This document shows, piece by piece, positions 41,852-50,527 of a stretch of DNA of 56,167 bases. Location: the NCBI GenBank assembly GCA_018820315.1, contig JAHJOQ010000030.1, positions 1-56,167 of the forward strand, in the 5' to 3' direction. This DNA comes from Candidatus Zixiibacteriota bacterium (GTDB lineage: Bacteria > Zixibacteria > MSB-5A5 > JAABVY01 > JAHJOQ01). Positions within the stretch are counted from its first letter, which is position 1, and the number at the start of each line of letters is the position of its first letter. A model generated the notes under the pieces. It was given only the letters and a program-made list of their open reading frames with translations. It made no database searches and was not told the origin of the DNA. The position numbers and the translations under genes were made by a program.

Positions 41852-43935
41852 TGCCATCAGCTCCGTCGACAACGAGCGGATTCGGTAAACACGCCGATAT
41901 CTTCCTGGCGCTTGGCGTAATGTGTATCTTGATTGTACTCGTTATACCTGTGCCGCCGGCTCTTCTCGATGTGCTTCTGGCATTCAACATATCGTTTTCG
42001 ATTATAGTACTGCTTACGACGCTCTATATCAATCGTCCGCTCGAACTCTCCGTGTTCCCCGGTATGCTGCTCGTTGTCACGCTGCTTAGACTATCACTCA
42101 ACGTGGCATCGACGAGATTGATTCTGGGCGAGGCCTTCGCGGGCGACGTTATCAATGCATTCGGCACATTTGTTGTCAAAGGCAATTATGTCGTTGGTTT
42201 CATCGTATTCCTGATTCTGGTCGTTATCCAGTTTGTGGTCATCACTAAAGGAGCCGGCAGGATTTCCGAGGTGGCCGCGAGATTCACTCTCGATGCGATG
42301 CCCGGCAAACAGATGGCTATCGATGCTGATCTAAATGCGGGGTTGGTCACCGAAGCTGATGCACGTAGGCGACGAGAAGATATTTCCAAGGAGGCGGATT
42401 TCTACGGAGCTATGGATGGTGCCTCCAAATTCGTTCGCGGTGACGCCATTGCCGGAATACTGATTACGATCATTAATGTCATCGGTGGATTCATAATCGG
42501 CGTGCTCCAGAAAGGCATGCCGATCAAGGAAGCACTGACTACATATACACTGCTCTCTGTTGGTGATGGTCTTGTGTCGCAGGTCCCAGCGCTGATCATC
42601 GCAACATCGGCGGGACTTCTGGTGACGCGTGCAGCATCAAGCGCCAACCTCGGTTCGGAAATGAGCCGACAATTGTTGAGTCGTCCCAGGGCAATTCTCA
42701 TAGCGTCCGGAATTCTTTTCTTCTTTGCACTCATGCCGGGTCTTCCATCGATTCCTTTCGGCATCCTCGGAATTCTCGTCGGAATCACCGGCATCACGCT
42801 CTCCAAGTCACAGCGAGAGGCGAAGAAGAATGCGCAGGGTGACACCGAAGTACAGCGTCCAGAACATGAAGAAACTCCCGAGGCGCAGGCTGAAGATTTC
42901 TTACGACTCGACACGCTGGAGCTGGAGATCGGTTACGGACTGATCCCCCTCGTCGATGTACAGCAGGAAGGTGATTTGCTGGCACGGGTCGGCATGATTC
43001 GCAAGCAGCTCGCACAGGAGCTTGGAATTATAGTACCTCCGATCAGGATTCGCGATAATGTCCAACTGAAGCCGAATCAGTACGAGTTGAAAGTAAAAGG
43101 CATCACGGTCGCTAAATACGAGTTGATGGTCGACCACCTTCTCGCGATCAATCCCGGCAATCTGAAAGATGATCTGGAAGGATTCAAGTCTGTTGACCCG
43201 GCCTTCGGACTGCAAGCGAAGTGGATCATAGCGAATCTCAAGGATCTTGCTGAAATGAAAGGCTTCACAGTCGTCGAGCCTGCTGCCGTAATCGCCACAC
43301 ATCTAACAGAAGTGGTGAAGGAACATGCTGCTGAAGTGCTCACCAGACAGGATGTTCAGAATCTGATCGACGGAGTCAAGAAGGATGCGCCGGCGGCGAT
43401 CGATGGAGTCATTCCTGAGATCGTCTCACTCGGTGTGCTCCACAAAGTGATGCAAAACCTGCTTGAAGAGCGGGTTCCGATCAGAGACATGCAATCGATC
43501 CTCGAAGTAATAGCCGACTACGGCGAAGCCACCAAGGACCCGGATGTGTTGAGCGAATATTCACGACTTGCCCTGCGGAGGACAATCACGAACATGTTCC
43601 TCAATCCAGAGGGTAAGATCAATGTCTTCACACTCGATCCGAATATCGAAAAAATTCTGACTGACTCAGTGCAGGCGCAGAAGTCGGGGCTTACATTTGT
43701 TCTGCCCCCGGAGGTTTCGGAAAGAATATTGCAGAAGGTAACAGTCGAGGCAGAGAAGCTTGCCAGTGCCGGAGAAATTCCGCTCGCATTGGTTCCCGCC
43801 AATCTGAGACTCGCGTTGCGCAGGCTGTTGGCATCAGTCAGGCCGACGGTATCCGTACTCTCGTACAATGAGATTATACCGGAAATCGAAGTTTATTCAG
43901 TAGCCATAATAGGGTTGGGCGAAAATGCGAATTAG
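41851..43935 (+). CDS. flhA: Flagellar export gate protein FlhA
   Basis: 695 residues or one fewer, taking the ATG at 41851 that shares its A with the flhB stop. N-terminal membrane part with PPALLDVLLAFNISFSIIVL and the FHIPEP-type loop AARFTLDAMPGKQMAIDADL. The C-terminal cytosolic ring begins after about 340 and contains EYSRLALRRTITN. It binds export chaperone complexes. Overlaps flhF by 11 bases. Confidence 0.97.
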   Translation: MPSAPSTTSGFGKHADIFLALGVMCILIVLVIPVPPALLDVLLAFNISFSIIVLLTTLYINRPLELSVFPGMLLVVTLLRLSLNVASTRLILGEAFAGDVINAFGTFVVKGNYVVGFIVFLILVVIQFVVITKGAGRISEVAARFTLDAMPGKQMAIDADLNAGLVTEADARRRREDISKEADFYGAMDGASKFVRGDAIAGILITIINVIGGFIIGVLQKGMPIKEALTTYTLLSVGDGLVSQVPALIIATSAGLLVTRAASSANLGSEMSRQLLSRPRAILIASGILFFFALMPGLPSIPFGILGILVGITGITLSKSQREAKKNAQGDTEVQRPEHEETPEAQAEDFLRLDTLELEIGYGLIPLVDVQQEGDLLARVGMIRKQLAQELGIIVPPIRIRDNVQLKPNQYELKVKGITVAKYELMVDHLLAINPGNLKDDLEGFKSVDPAFGLQAKWIIANLKDLAEMKGFTVVEPAAVIATHLTEVVKEHAAEVLTRQDVQNLIDGVKKDAPAAIDGVIPEIVSLGVLHKVMQNLLEERVPIRDMQSILEVIADYGEATKDPDVLSEYSRLALRRTITNMFLNPEGKINVFTLDPNIEKILTDSVQAQKSGLTFVLPPEVSERILQKVTVEAEKLASAGEIPLALVPANLRLALRRLLASVRPTVSVLSYNEIIPEIEVYSVAIIGLGENAN

Positions 43936-45031
43936 AAATTTCCAAGCGGAGACTGTCTCCGAAGCTCTGGGATTGGTCAAGAGGGAACTTGGTTCCGATG
44001 CGATCATCCTGAAGACGACCCCACTCGATGCACGCGATGGACGAAATCATCCCGGTGGAAGAGTCTTCCAGGTCACTGCCTGCGTGGATGATGGCACAAT
44101 CTCATCGGGCGGAGTGGGGCATAACAATTCAAAGAGTGTCGAGAATGTTGCTTCTGCAGAAAGCATTTCTGAAGTAATGGACATTCTTAGAGAGCTTCAA
44201 AAAGATGTCAGATATCTTGCCTTCGCAGGCAAGACCTGCGCTGTCGGTGAGCGCATAAGCGAGCACCTGACTCCACACTACATAAACCTCGTCGACCAGG
44301 ATATCGATGCGACATTGGCCGAGAGCATTCTTGCAGACATAGAAAAATCTGAGATCGACCTGACTGACGAGATATTGGTCCGCAGTGCGATAATCTCGGA
44401 GATCAGCGAAAGACTCACTGAGCCTGCCGACGTGAAGCTGTATGCAGGGAAGGCGACCAGCATCGCGCTGATTGGGCCTCCCGGCTCAGGGAAGAGTTCT
44501 CTGACAGCCAAGGTGGCGTCGCATTTCCTTTTCAAGAAGAAGACGAAAGTCACACTATCGACACTGGACGATTTCAAGCCATCCGCTTCGGATGAACTCA
44601 AGAGATTCGCCGATATTCTCAAAATACCGTGCGTATCGGGTGCACCGTCTCATCGCGATCTCGCATCAGCAGGTATCGTGCTGATCGATACTCCCGGTAT
44701 CCCGGTAGGAGCGGTTTCAGAGCGAGACAGCATCTTAGAGAAACTCGATCGGCTTAGCGTAGATGAAATCTGGCTTGTTTTTCCTGCCTACTGTCGATGG
44801 CAGGATTTGCGAAGATGGCATAGTTTCTTCAAGCCAGTAGGAATAACGGCAACGGCACTAACATTTCTCGATCAGACTCATGTGTATGGTTCGGCTATTA
44901 ACCTCTCGATTCTCGAGAAGGTCAGATTTTCTTTCTTCTCGACGGGCAGAGCCTCTGCCGCAGATTTGCAGGTCGCCAATATGAAGAATCTGGCTGGAAA
45001 GGTGGTCGGTACGATTGGGGTGCGCATATGA
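43925..45031 (+). CDS. flhF: FlhF-like SRP-family GTPase, altered G motifs
   Basis: 368 residues. N-terminal FlhF start (FQAETVSEALGLVKRELGSDAIIL) and C-terminal NG domain. P-loop GPPGSGKSS (184-192), TLDDFKPSASDELKRFADIL in place of the usual TxDTYRIGAVEQL, DTPG (255-258) instead of DTAG, and TFLD (313-316) instead of TKLD. The lysine that contacts guanine is therefore missing. FlhF places flagella at the pole; with FlhG it sets number and position. GTP use here may be weak. Overlaps flhG by 4 bases. Confidence 0.9.
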   Translation: MRIRNFQAETVSEALGLVKRELGSDAIILKTTPLDARDGRNHPGGRVFQVTACVDDGTISSGGVGHNNSKSVENVASAESISEVMDILRELQKDVRYLAFAGKTCAVGERISEHLTPHYINLVDQDIDATLAESILADIEKSEIDLTDEILVRSAIISEISERLTEPADVKLYAGKATSIALIGPPGSGKSSLTAKVASHFLFKKKTKVTLSTLDDFKPSASDELKRFADILKIPCVSGAPSHRDLASAGIVLIDTPGIPVGAVSERDSILEKLDRLSVDEIWLVFPAYCRWQDLRRWHSFFKPVGITATALTFLDQTHVYGSAINLSILEKVRFSFFSTGRASAADLQVANMKNLAGKVVGTIGVRI

Positions 45032-45981
45032 CACAAACATCTGACATGAAAACCAGGCTGGCAGCCCTTTCTCGTCCACTCACTCTGACGGTGACTTCGG
45101 GTAAGGGAGGTGTCGGCAAGAGCGTTATTTCGCTTTCGTTAGCGGTCAAGCATGCTTTCGATGGCATCAGGACTCTTTTGATTGACGCTGATCTTGGACT
45201 CGGAAACCAGCACATACTGACCGGTCAGACGCCGGTGTTCACTATCGAAGATGTTCTTGCAGCCACTTGCAGGCTTGAAGAATCGATTCTCTCGATTTCG
45301 GAGAATTTCAGCCTTCTGCCGGCAGGTAGCGGGTTCAGCAATGCTGACTGGAGATTCGCGCACAGCGTGGAAGATAGCAGGACAATGCTGGAATGGCTGA
45401 AAGCAAATTTTGATTTGATAATTGTAGATAGTGGCGCGGGGATATCGTCGAAAGTTACGACCGTAGCCAGACTGTCCGATATAGTCCTGCTCGTGACAAC
45501 ACCCGACATCGCCGCGGTTGCAGATTCATATGCGGTTGCAAAGTACCTGCTAACGACTGACCCATCTGCCAGGATAGGAGTCACAGTCAACCGCGCAGAT
45601 ACAGATCAGGAAGGAAAACGCACATCGGAGAATCTTCGCCTGATGATGGAGAAGTTTCTCAAGCACAAGATTCCAGCTATGTCTCACATATGTGAGTACC
45701 GGGGTCTTCGGCCTATCGTGTTGAATCACAGTATCTTGACTGCTGGATTTGGCGATTCGCAGTGGAGCGACTCGATTGAGACGACTGCCCGGATGCTGAC
45801 GACGTGCATTCCACCAGACCTAAGCCTATGGGCGAAAGCTCATTGGGGTGCGAGAGATCCACTCTCAGCACTAAATCTCAAATCAGAAAATGACGATATC
45901 ATTAATATAGCTCCAGAGCCGACGGTGAAATCTGTCCAAGTTGAGGGCTCTCTGCTAACTTCAAGGAAGGACTCTCTATGA
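45028..45981 (+). CDS. flhG: FlhG (MinD-like ATPase)
   Basis: 317 residues. The deviant Walker A SGKGGVGKS near residue 29, DADLGLGNQHILTG and IIVDSGAGIS are typical of MinD/FlhG. It counters FlhF and limits flagellar number. The last 50 residues are extra and poorly conserved. Overlaps fliA by 4 bases. Confidence 0.94.
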   Translation: MTQTSDMKTRLAALSRPLTLTVTSGKGGVGKSVISLSLAVKHAFDGIRTLLIDADLGLGNQHILTGQTPVFTIEDVLAATCRLEESILSISENFSLLPAGSGFSNADWRFAHSVEDSRTMLEWLKANFDLIIVDSGAGISSKVTTVARLSDIVLLVTTPDIAAVADSYAVAKYLLTTDPSARIGVTVNRADTDQEGKRTSENLRLMMEKFLKHKIPAMSHICEYRGLRPIVLNHSILTAGFGDSQWSDSIETTARMLTTCIPPDLSLWAKAHWGARDPLSALNLKSENDDIINIAPEPTVKSVQVEGSLLTSRKDSL

Positions 45982-46739
45982 AGGCGAAGGAAGAAATCTG
46001 GGTGGCCTATCGCCAGACCGGCGATCCGGAAACCCGGGAACAGCTTCTGGTTAAGTATCTGCCTCTCGTGAAAAACGTGGCTGGCCGCATGGCTATGGGA
46101 TTCCCGAAGTCAGTCGAACTTTCTGATCTTGTAAATACTGGAGTAATCGGTTTGATAGAGGCCTTCAGCAATTTCGATCCGGATCGTGGTGTGAAGTTTG
46201 AAACCTATGCAGTACCGCGTATCCGTGGTGCGATTCTCGATGAACTCAGAGCACTTGATTGGGTGCCGAGATCCACGCGAGCCAAGTCGCGCGAGATCGA
46301 TAGAGCGCTCGTCAAACTTGAAAACGATCTTGGAAGAAATCCCAACAATGACGAACTCGCGGATCATCTGGATATCAGCTTGTCCGATCTGCACCATGCT
46401 CTCAGGGATGTGTCCGGCACTACAATACTCTCGCTCGACGAGATGATATACGGCGAAGAGGATAACAGACAGATTCCCCGCGTGGAGGCTGTCGAAGATC
46501 ACTCTAGAGACAGCGTGATTGCCACTATCGAAAAGGATGAGTTGAGGGCATTTCTGGTTGTGGCGATATCGAATCTCTCTGAACAGGAGAAGCTTGTCAT
46601 CGCGCTCTATTACTACGAGGAGTTGACGCTTAAGGAAATAGGCGAAGTAATGCAGATCTCCGAGTCTCGCGTATCTCAGATCCATACTAAATCGATCATG
46701 AAGCTTCGGGGTATGGTGAGGGAGAAGTTTGGACTATAG
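45978..46739 (+). CDS. fliA: RNA polymerase sigma-28 factor FliA
   Basis: 253 residues of the FliA/WhiG type: region 2 (LPLVKNVAGRMAMGFPKSVE and FETYAVPRIRGAILDELRAL with DWVPRS), region 3 and region 4 (LTLKEIGEVMQISESRVSQI). It drives late flagellar and chemotaxis genes. It is the last of the classical operon genes, but transcription has no visible terminator and continues into the genes below. Confidence 0.95.
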   Translation: MKAKEEIWVAYRQTGDPETREQLLVKYLPLVKNVAGRMAMGFPKSVELSDLVNTGVIGLIEAFSNFDPDRGVKFETYAVPRIRGAILDELRALDWVPRSTRAKSREIDRALVKLENDLGRNPNNDELADHLDISLSDLHHALRDVSGTTILSLDEMIYGEEDNRQIPRVEAVEDHSRDSVIATIEKDELRAFLVVAISNLSEQEKLVIALYYYEELTLKEIGEVMQISESRVSQIHTKSIMKLRGMVREKFGL

Positions 46740-46757
46740 TCTTTTGAGGTATTTAGC

Positions 46758-47042
46758 ATGGTTCGGCCAATTGACATAGCTGACCACATGGCCAAGACGC
46801 TGGCGGCTGAGAAGGTCAATCAGATTCAGAAGGCAGCACCAGACATGGATCAGCGGCAATTTGCCATGCAGCTCGAAAACAAGATGACTCAGAAACAGGA
46901 ACAAACTGCACCACTGCCAAAGACGGACGAAGTGATTATTCACAGAGACAAGCAACAAAATGAGAAACAGAAAAAGAAAAGGGATATGAATAAGGATAAG
47001 AATAAGAAGCAATCGCAGCCTCACCTGGATGTGAAGGCTTAA
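46758..47042 (+). CDS. Small charged protein of unknown function, flagellar operon
   Basis: 94 residues in 18 bases after fliA. The N-terminal half is helical and Gln-rich (PIDIADHMAKTLAAEKVNQI), while the last 40 residues are almost all Lys, Gln, Asn and Asp. It resembles short unknown proteins that I associate with fliA-flhG clusters in other bacteria, but the family has no known job. The hydrophobic minus-strand frame over it is a codon shadow of the Lys-rich tail. Confidence 0.7.
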   Translation: MVRPIDIADHMAKTLAAEKVNQIQKAAPDMDQRQFAMQLENKMTQKQEQTAPLPKTDEVIIHRDKQQNEKQKKKRDMNKDKNKKQSQPHLDVKA

Positions 47043-47051
47043 GAGGGTGGG

Positions 47052-47408
47052 ATGAGCAATTACCAAATATTGGAAATCGTATTGGATGGACTGTTTTTCG
47101 CAACAGTCGCCGCGATCGCTGTCATATTCGCGGTTATCCGCGAAAGGTCTGTCCGTGAAGCTCAGTCAGAGCAAGTGCCGAACCGCTCGATCGCATTCCC
47201 CAAAATCATGAATGACGTTGTCACATGCATGCCGACTTCAGCCGATCTCATCGAGAACACTGGCATGGGAGCGAGAGTAATCAACCGACTGACCGGTCCA
47301 TCTGTTGGACACAATAGCAAGGACACAAGGCTGGCAGTCAGTTTAACCAGAGCGGAACGCGAGTTCATGTCAAGCATCATAGAAGAAGGATCTCGGCAGA
47401 CAGCCTGA
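47052..47408 (+). CDS. Single-pass membrane protein, unknown
   Basis: 118 residues: an N-terminal membrane helix (about 9-29), a basic stop-transfer segment (IRERSVREAQ) and a soluble C-terminus ending in LTRAEREFMSSIIEEGS. GAGGGTGGG precedes the ATG. No family recognised. It is packed between the small charged protein and the DUF2225 gene and so is likely part of the motility transcript. Confidence 0.7.
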   Translation: MSNYQILEIVLDGLFFATVAAIAVIFAVIRERSVREAQSEQVPNRSIAFPKIMNDVVTCMPTSADLIENTGMGARVINRLTGPSVGHNSKDTRLAVSLTRAEREFMSSIIEEGSRQTA

Positions 47409-47423
47409 GGAAGGAATTCAAAC

Positions 47424-48605
47424 ATGACACATGATTCACCACTATACCTGCAGAAGATTGAATGCCCCGTATGCAAGACGGTGAATGAATTTGATACGAT
47501 CAAAGTAGGCGCATACGTAGAGGGAGGGCGAGACACTGACTTTTGTCCCACAGAAATCAAGTGGAAAGACACAAGATATCAGAGATTCCATCCTCTGCTA
47601 TACTTCATGGCTACTTGTTCGAGCTGCTTCTTCACAAGAGAATATACGGCCAAGTTTAAGGACTGGAAGAATGACACGGCGTTTAGAAACTATAAGCTAG
47701 CGCCAATGAAGCAGAAGCATGCGCTAATCCTTGCGGAAGACCAGAATGTCATCAAGATGCTCGGTGACAATATAGATATTCAGAAATGCCCTCATCAGAC
47801 AGCGATAAACAAGCTACTTCTGGGAATATACGATGAGATGCTGTCCGATCGTCCGTCGGTACTTGATGTTGCAAGGTATTTCGTCAGAGTCGGCTGGATG
47901 TTCAGAGAATGCACCTCTCCCAAGTCCGAAGTCGAAAACATCTATTTCAGCTATGTATCCAACCTTGAGGATCACGTGAGGAATCTCGACAGCATATATA
48001 ATAAGTTCGAAGACGTCCGTCTTAAACTTCACAATTCTGTAAAGAATCATCTAGAAGATACAGGGTTTACGACTGAAGCGATCTCCGGCGAATTACGTGA
48101 AGGATACAGCCAGGCTCTGGCATTCCTCTCAGGGGCAGGAGAGCGTCTCGAAGCTTCCGTTCGTCGCTTCCAGGAAATGATTCGCATCAGCACTGACAGC
48201 ATTCAGATTGTCGGCGATGATGATGTGTTTGCGACGCCATACGGTGGCTACGATTCCTACCGTGAGTTCCTGAAGCAGTTGAGGACCAGTTGGGACTTCG
48301 TCCCTCTCAGCGAGCATGATGCGCTCAGGATGTCATTCAGATTCTACAAGAACGCTTATGAAGCGGGTCATCAGGTATCATCAGGAAATCAACAAATTCA
48401 AGTGGAGTACATACTTGGCGAGCTTTGCAGGAGACTTGGAACTCACGACGAGGCGAAAAAGTATTTCAATGCCGCAATCAGGAGTTCGCAGGAGTTTGTC
48501 TATCAGAACAAGGGAGATATGGCTCGAACTGCACTAGCGCGCAAGATTCTTGAATTAGCACTTGCACAGGGAAAGCTGAATCTTAAGGAAAGCGAAAAGG
48601 TCTGA
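47424..48605 (+). CDS. DUF2225 protein with zinc ribbon and TPR-like tail
   Basis: 393 residues. The N-terminal part has two CxxC pairs (CPVCKT near 13 and CSSCFF near 69) that suit a zinc ribbon, and the FHPLLYFMATCSSCFF region typical of DUF2225. The C-terminal part has TPR-like helices (YILGELCRRLGTHDEAKKYF). The function of the family is unknown; members occur near signalling and motility genes. GAGGAAGGAATTC precedes the ATG. Confidence 0.85.
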   Translation: MTHDSPLYLQKIECPVCKTVNEFDTIKVGAYVEGGRDTDFCPTEIKWKDTRYQRFHPLLYFMATCSSCFFTREYTAKFKDWKNDTAFRNYKLAPMKQKHALILAEDQNVIKMLGDNIDIQKCPHQTAINKLLLGIYDEMLSDRPSVLDVARYFVRVGWMFRECTSPKSEVENIYFSYVSNLEDHVRNLDSIYNKFEDVRLKLHNSVKNHLEDTGFTTEAISGELREGYSQALAFLSGAGERLEASVRRFQEMIRISTDSIQIVGDDDVFATPYGGYDSYREFLKQLRTSWDFVPLSEHDALRMSFRFYKNAYEAGHQVSSGNQQIQVEYILGELCRRLGTHDEAKKYFNAAIRSSQEFVYQNKGDMARTALARKILELALAQGKLNLKESEKV

Positions 48606-48610
48606 GATAG

Positions 48611-49390
48611 ATGCGTGCAGATAAGACAGGCACTGTAAAATTAGTCACCCCGGAATTGTCGATCTGGGACAAGCTTGAACTTGAGTTTCTGCTCGGGGGC
48701 AGGTCCGGGACATATCTGACGCGCATTGAGGGTTTCGAGGAAGAATGCCCCATAATTGCCCGACCGGAGTGGCTTAGCGGAGAGCCTCTATTCTGCGAAG
48801 GCTCTCCCTGTGGTGTAACCTACTTCGGTCCAGTATGTGCATACAGGTTCGCGAGCAAAGTGCTGCGGAGTTTCACGTCGAATCAGAGGGAGATGTACGT
48901 TCTTGCGGCACCGCGGAGTTTCGAGCGGATTCAGAGAAGAAGATTTGCGAGAGTAGAAATATCAATTGCATTTCGATTCAAGGAAGTCTCAAGAGTTATT
49001 GCAGGCACCGAAAGATATGATGACCTAGAGTGGCAGCACTCATCCACCCATGACCTGTCCGCTGGCGGCATTCTTTTCAGTAGCGATCATGCGATCAAGC
49101 CCGGTTCAATCCTTTCAGTGCAGCTATCATTGCCCGCGACTGGCTGGGTGTTTCGAACTCTGGCGAAGGTCGCGCGCTGTGAGAGAGATGTCGCCGGGAT
49201 GTGGCTAATCGGGTTCGAACTGATCTCTCGTGAGGAGTTTTCAGTGAAGATTGGTAATATCGATCTGTCGTTCTTTCCAGAACCTTATCAAACGTTCGGT
49301 GAGAACGAACGCAATCTGATTTCGAACTTTGTATTCAACGAAGAAGTGAAAATCCGACGAAGAGAATATCACAAGGAGAGTGAATTGTGA
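48611..49390 (+). CDS. YcgR-type PilZ protein (c-di-GMP effector)
   Basis: 259 residues. An N-terminal YcgR-like beta domain (LELEFLLGGRSGTYLTRIEG) is followed by a PilZ domain with the c-di-GMP residues RRRFARVEI (RxxxR type) and DLSAGGI (DxSxxG). YcgR proteins slow the motor when c-di-GMP is high by touching FliM/FliG or MotA. Its place after the flagellar operon supports that role. Overlaps the second PilZ gene by 4 bases. Confidence 0.88.
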   Translation: MRADKTGTVKLVTPELSIWDKLELEFLLGGRSGTYLTRIEGFEEECPIIARPEWLSGEPLFCEGSPCGVTYFGPVCAYRFASKVLRSFTSNQREMYVLAAPRSFERIQRRRFARVEISIAFRFKEVSRVIAGTERYDDLEWQHSSTHDLSAGGILFSSDHAIKPGSILSVQLSLPATGWVFRTLAKVARCERDVAGMWLIGFELISREEFSVKIGNIDLSFFPEPYQTFGENERNLISNFVFNEEVKIRRREYHKESEL

Positions 49391-49911
49391 ACATGGATGT
49401 GAGATCAAAAACAGAGCGCGGCGAGTGGTCCGTCCAGTTAGAAGAGGCGCGAAGTGTACAATCGAAACAGAGACGGCGCTATGTCAGACTTGATATTACG
49501 TCGCCCATCGACATTAAGCTTCTCGTCCCTGCATCAGAAGAGAACGAAACAGCCGGAATGATCCCGTTCCGTGGTGAAGTGATTAACGTCTCCGCTGGCG
49601 GGATGCTTATCGAATCTACTGATGCGATGCCTGAGGACGAATATATTGTACTCGAATTCGAGTTGAATGCTACAGCGAAGCTGACTGGGATAGTCGGAAA
49701 GATTAAACGCTGCGACACAGAGGATGAATCGAGACATTATATCGGTATCGAGTTCTGTACGAAAGAGGATATCGATCGGAACTGTCCTGCAGAGTATCAG
49801 CAGTTACTCAAGGAGCAGTGCACGAGCTTTGACGAGAAAGTGCGCGAATTGATTAATAAGCATGTATTTAGGTTGAAGACTGCCGGAGGCGTGACGGGGA
49901 AGGTCAAATGA
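49387..49911 (+). CDS. Single-domain PilZ protein
   Basis: 174 residues from a GTG that has AAGGAGAG eight bases upstream and overlaps the previous stop; an ATG two codons later is possible. PilZ residues RRRYVRLDI and NVSAGGM are intact, so it should bind c-di-GMP. The C-terminus is a helical extension of about 50 residues. Overlaps the next gene by 4 bases. Confidence 0.88.
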   Translation: MNMDVRSKTERGEWSVQLEEARSVQSKQRRRYVRLDITSPIDIKLLVPASEENETAGMIPFRGEVINVSAGGMLIESTDAMPEDEYIVLEFELNATAKLTGIVGKIKRCDTEDESRHYIGIEFCTKEDIDRNCPAEYQQLLKEQCTSFDEKVRELINKHVFRLKTAGGVTGKVK

Positions 49912-50519
49912 TCAAGTCGCTCGCAATCGCGCTGATCATTCTCGTTTGGGTATCGAATTGCGCTTACGCGGACCGCGATCAGTCATTTGCAATCTGTTTC
50001 CAGGGCGCTGAAGAGGGCTTTCAGGAACTTCAGCTGCCGGACAGGATTTACAGTAGAATTGTCGGATTCCCTGGAATAGGAATTGCAACACCAGAAGCAA
50101 CTGAAGCTGCGTTGAAGGAGAATCCCTTCCCTGAAACCAGGTACTTCGTGCCAGACGCGATGATAAACCTTGCTGGAACTGTAGGGGTGAGGTACCTGAT
50201 CTGGTTGAAAGTCGAGAAGGCGGATACTCAGAAATCTGCACACACGTTCATTCCTTACGTGTTCAGGAGTCAACACAGAAAATACATTCTCGGTGTTCGC
50301 ATGTACGTAGTGGACTCCTTTGTCGGTGAGACAGTTGCTGCCGAGTACTTCGAAGCAAACAGAAAAGGTCCGGCGGTGATGTCGTATCTCGATTACGATA
50401 AGAATGATCCGGGGCTTGTCCAGGATTACACTTCTGTTAGGGCGAAATTTGTCGAGATGGCAGAAGAGATATCCGACAAGATCGCTGAAGAGATTATGAA
50501 GGTGGCCCATAACCGATAG
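49908..50519 (+). CDS. Secreted protein, unknown
   Basis: 203 residues. A clear signal peptide (LAIALIILVWVSNCAYA) is followed by an alpha/beta domain containing GVRYLIWLKVEKADTQK and ILGVRMYVVDSFVGETVAAE. The alternating strands suggest a periplasmic fold similar to those of small lipoproteins that assemble near the outer membrane, but I recognise no family. Its tight coupling to the PilZ gene suggests a motility or envelope role. Confidence 0.75.
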   Translation: MIKSLAIALIILVWVSNCAYADRDQSFAICFQGAEEGFQELQLPDRIYSRIVGFPGIGIATPEATEAALKENPFPETRYFVPDAMINLAGTVGVRYLIWLKVEKADTQKSAHTFIPYVFRSQHRKYILGVRMYVVDSFVGETVAAEYFEANRKGPAVMSYLDYDKNDPGLVQDYTSVRAKFVEMAEEISDKIAEEIMKVAHNR

Positions 50520-50527
50520 GCGGCAGG

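Noticed and set aside
46734-47066. Very hydrophobic minus-strand frame
   Set aside because: It is the antisense of a Lys/Gln-rich plus-strand gene (AAG/AAA read as CTT/TTT) with no ribosome-binding site.
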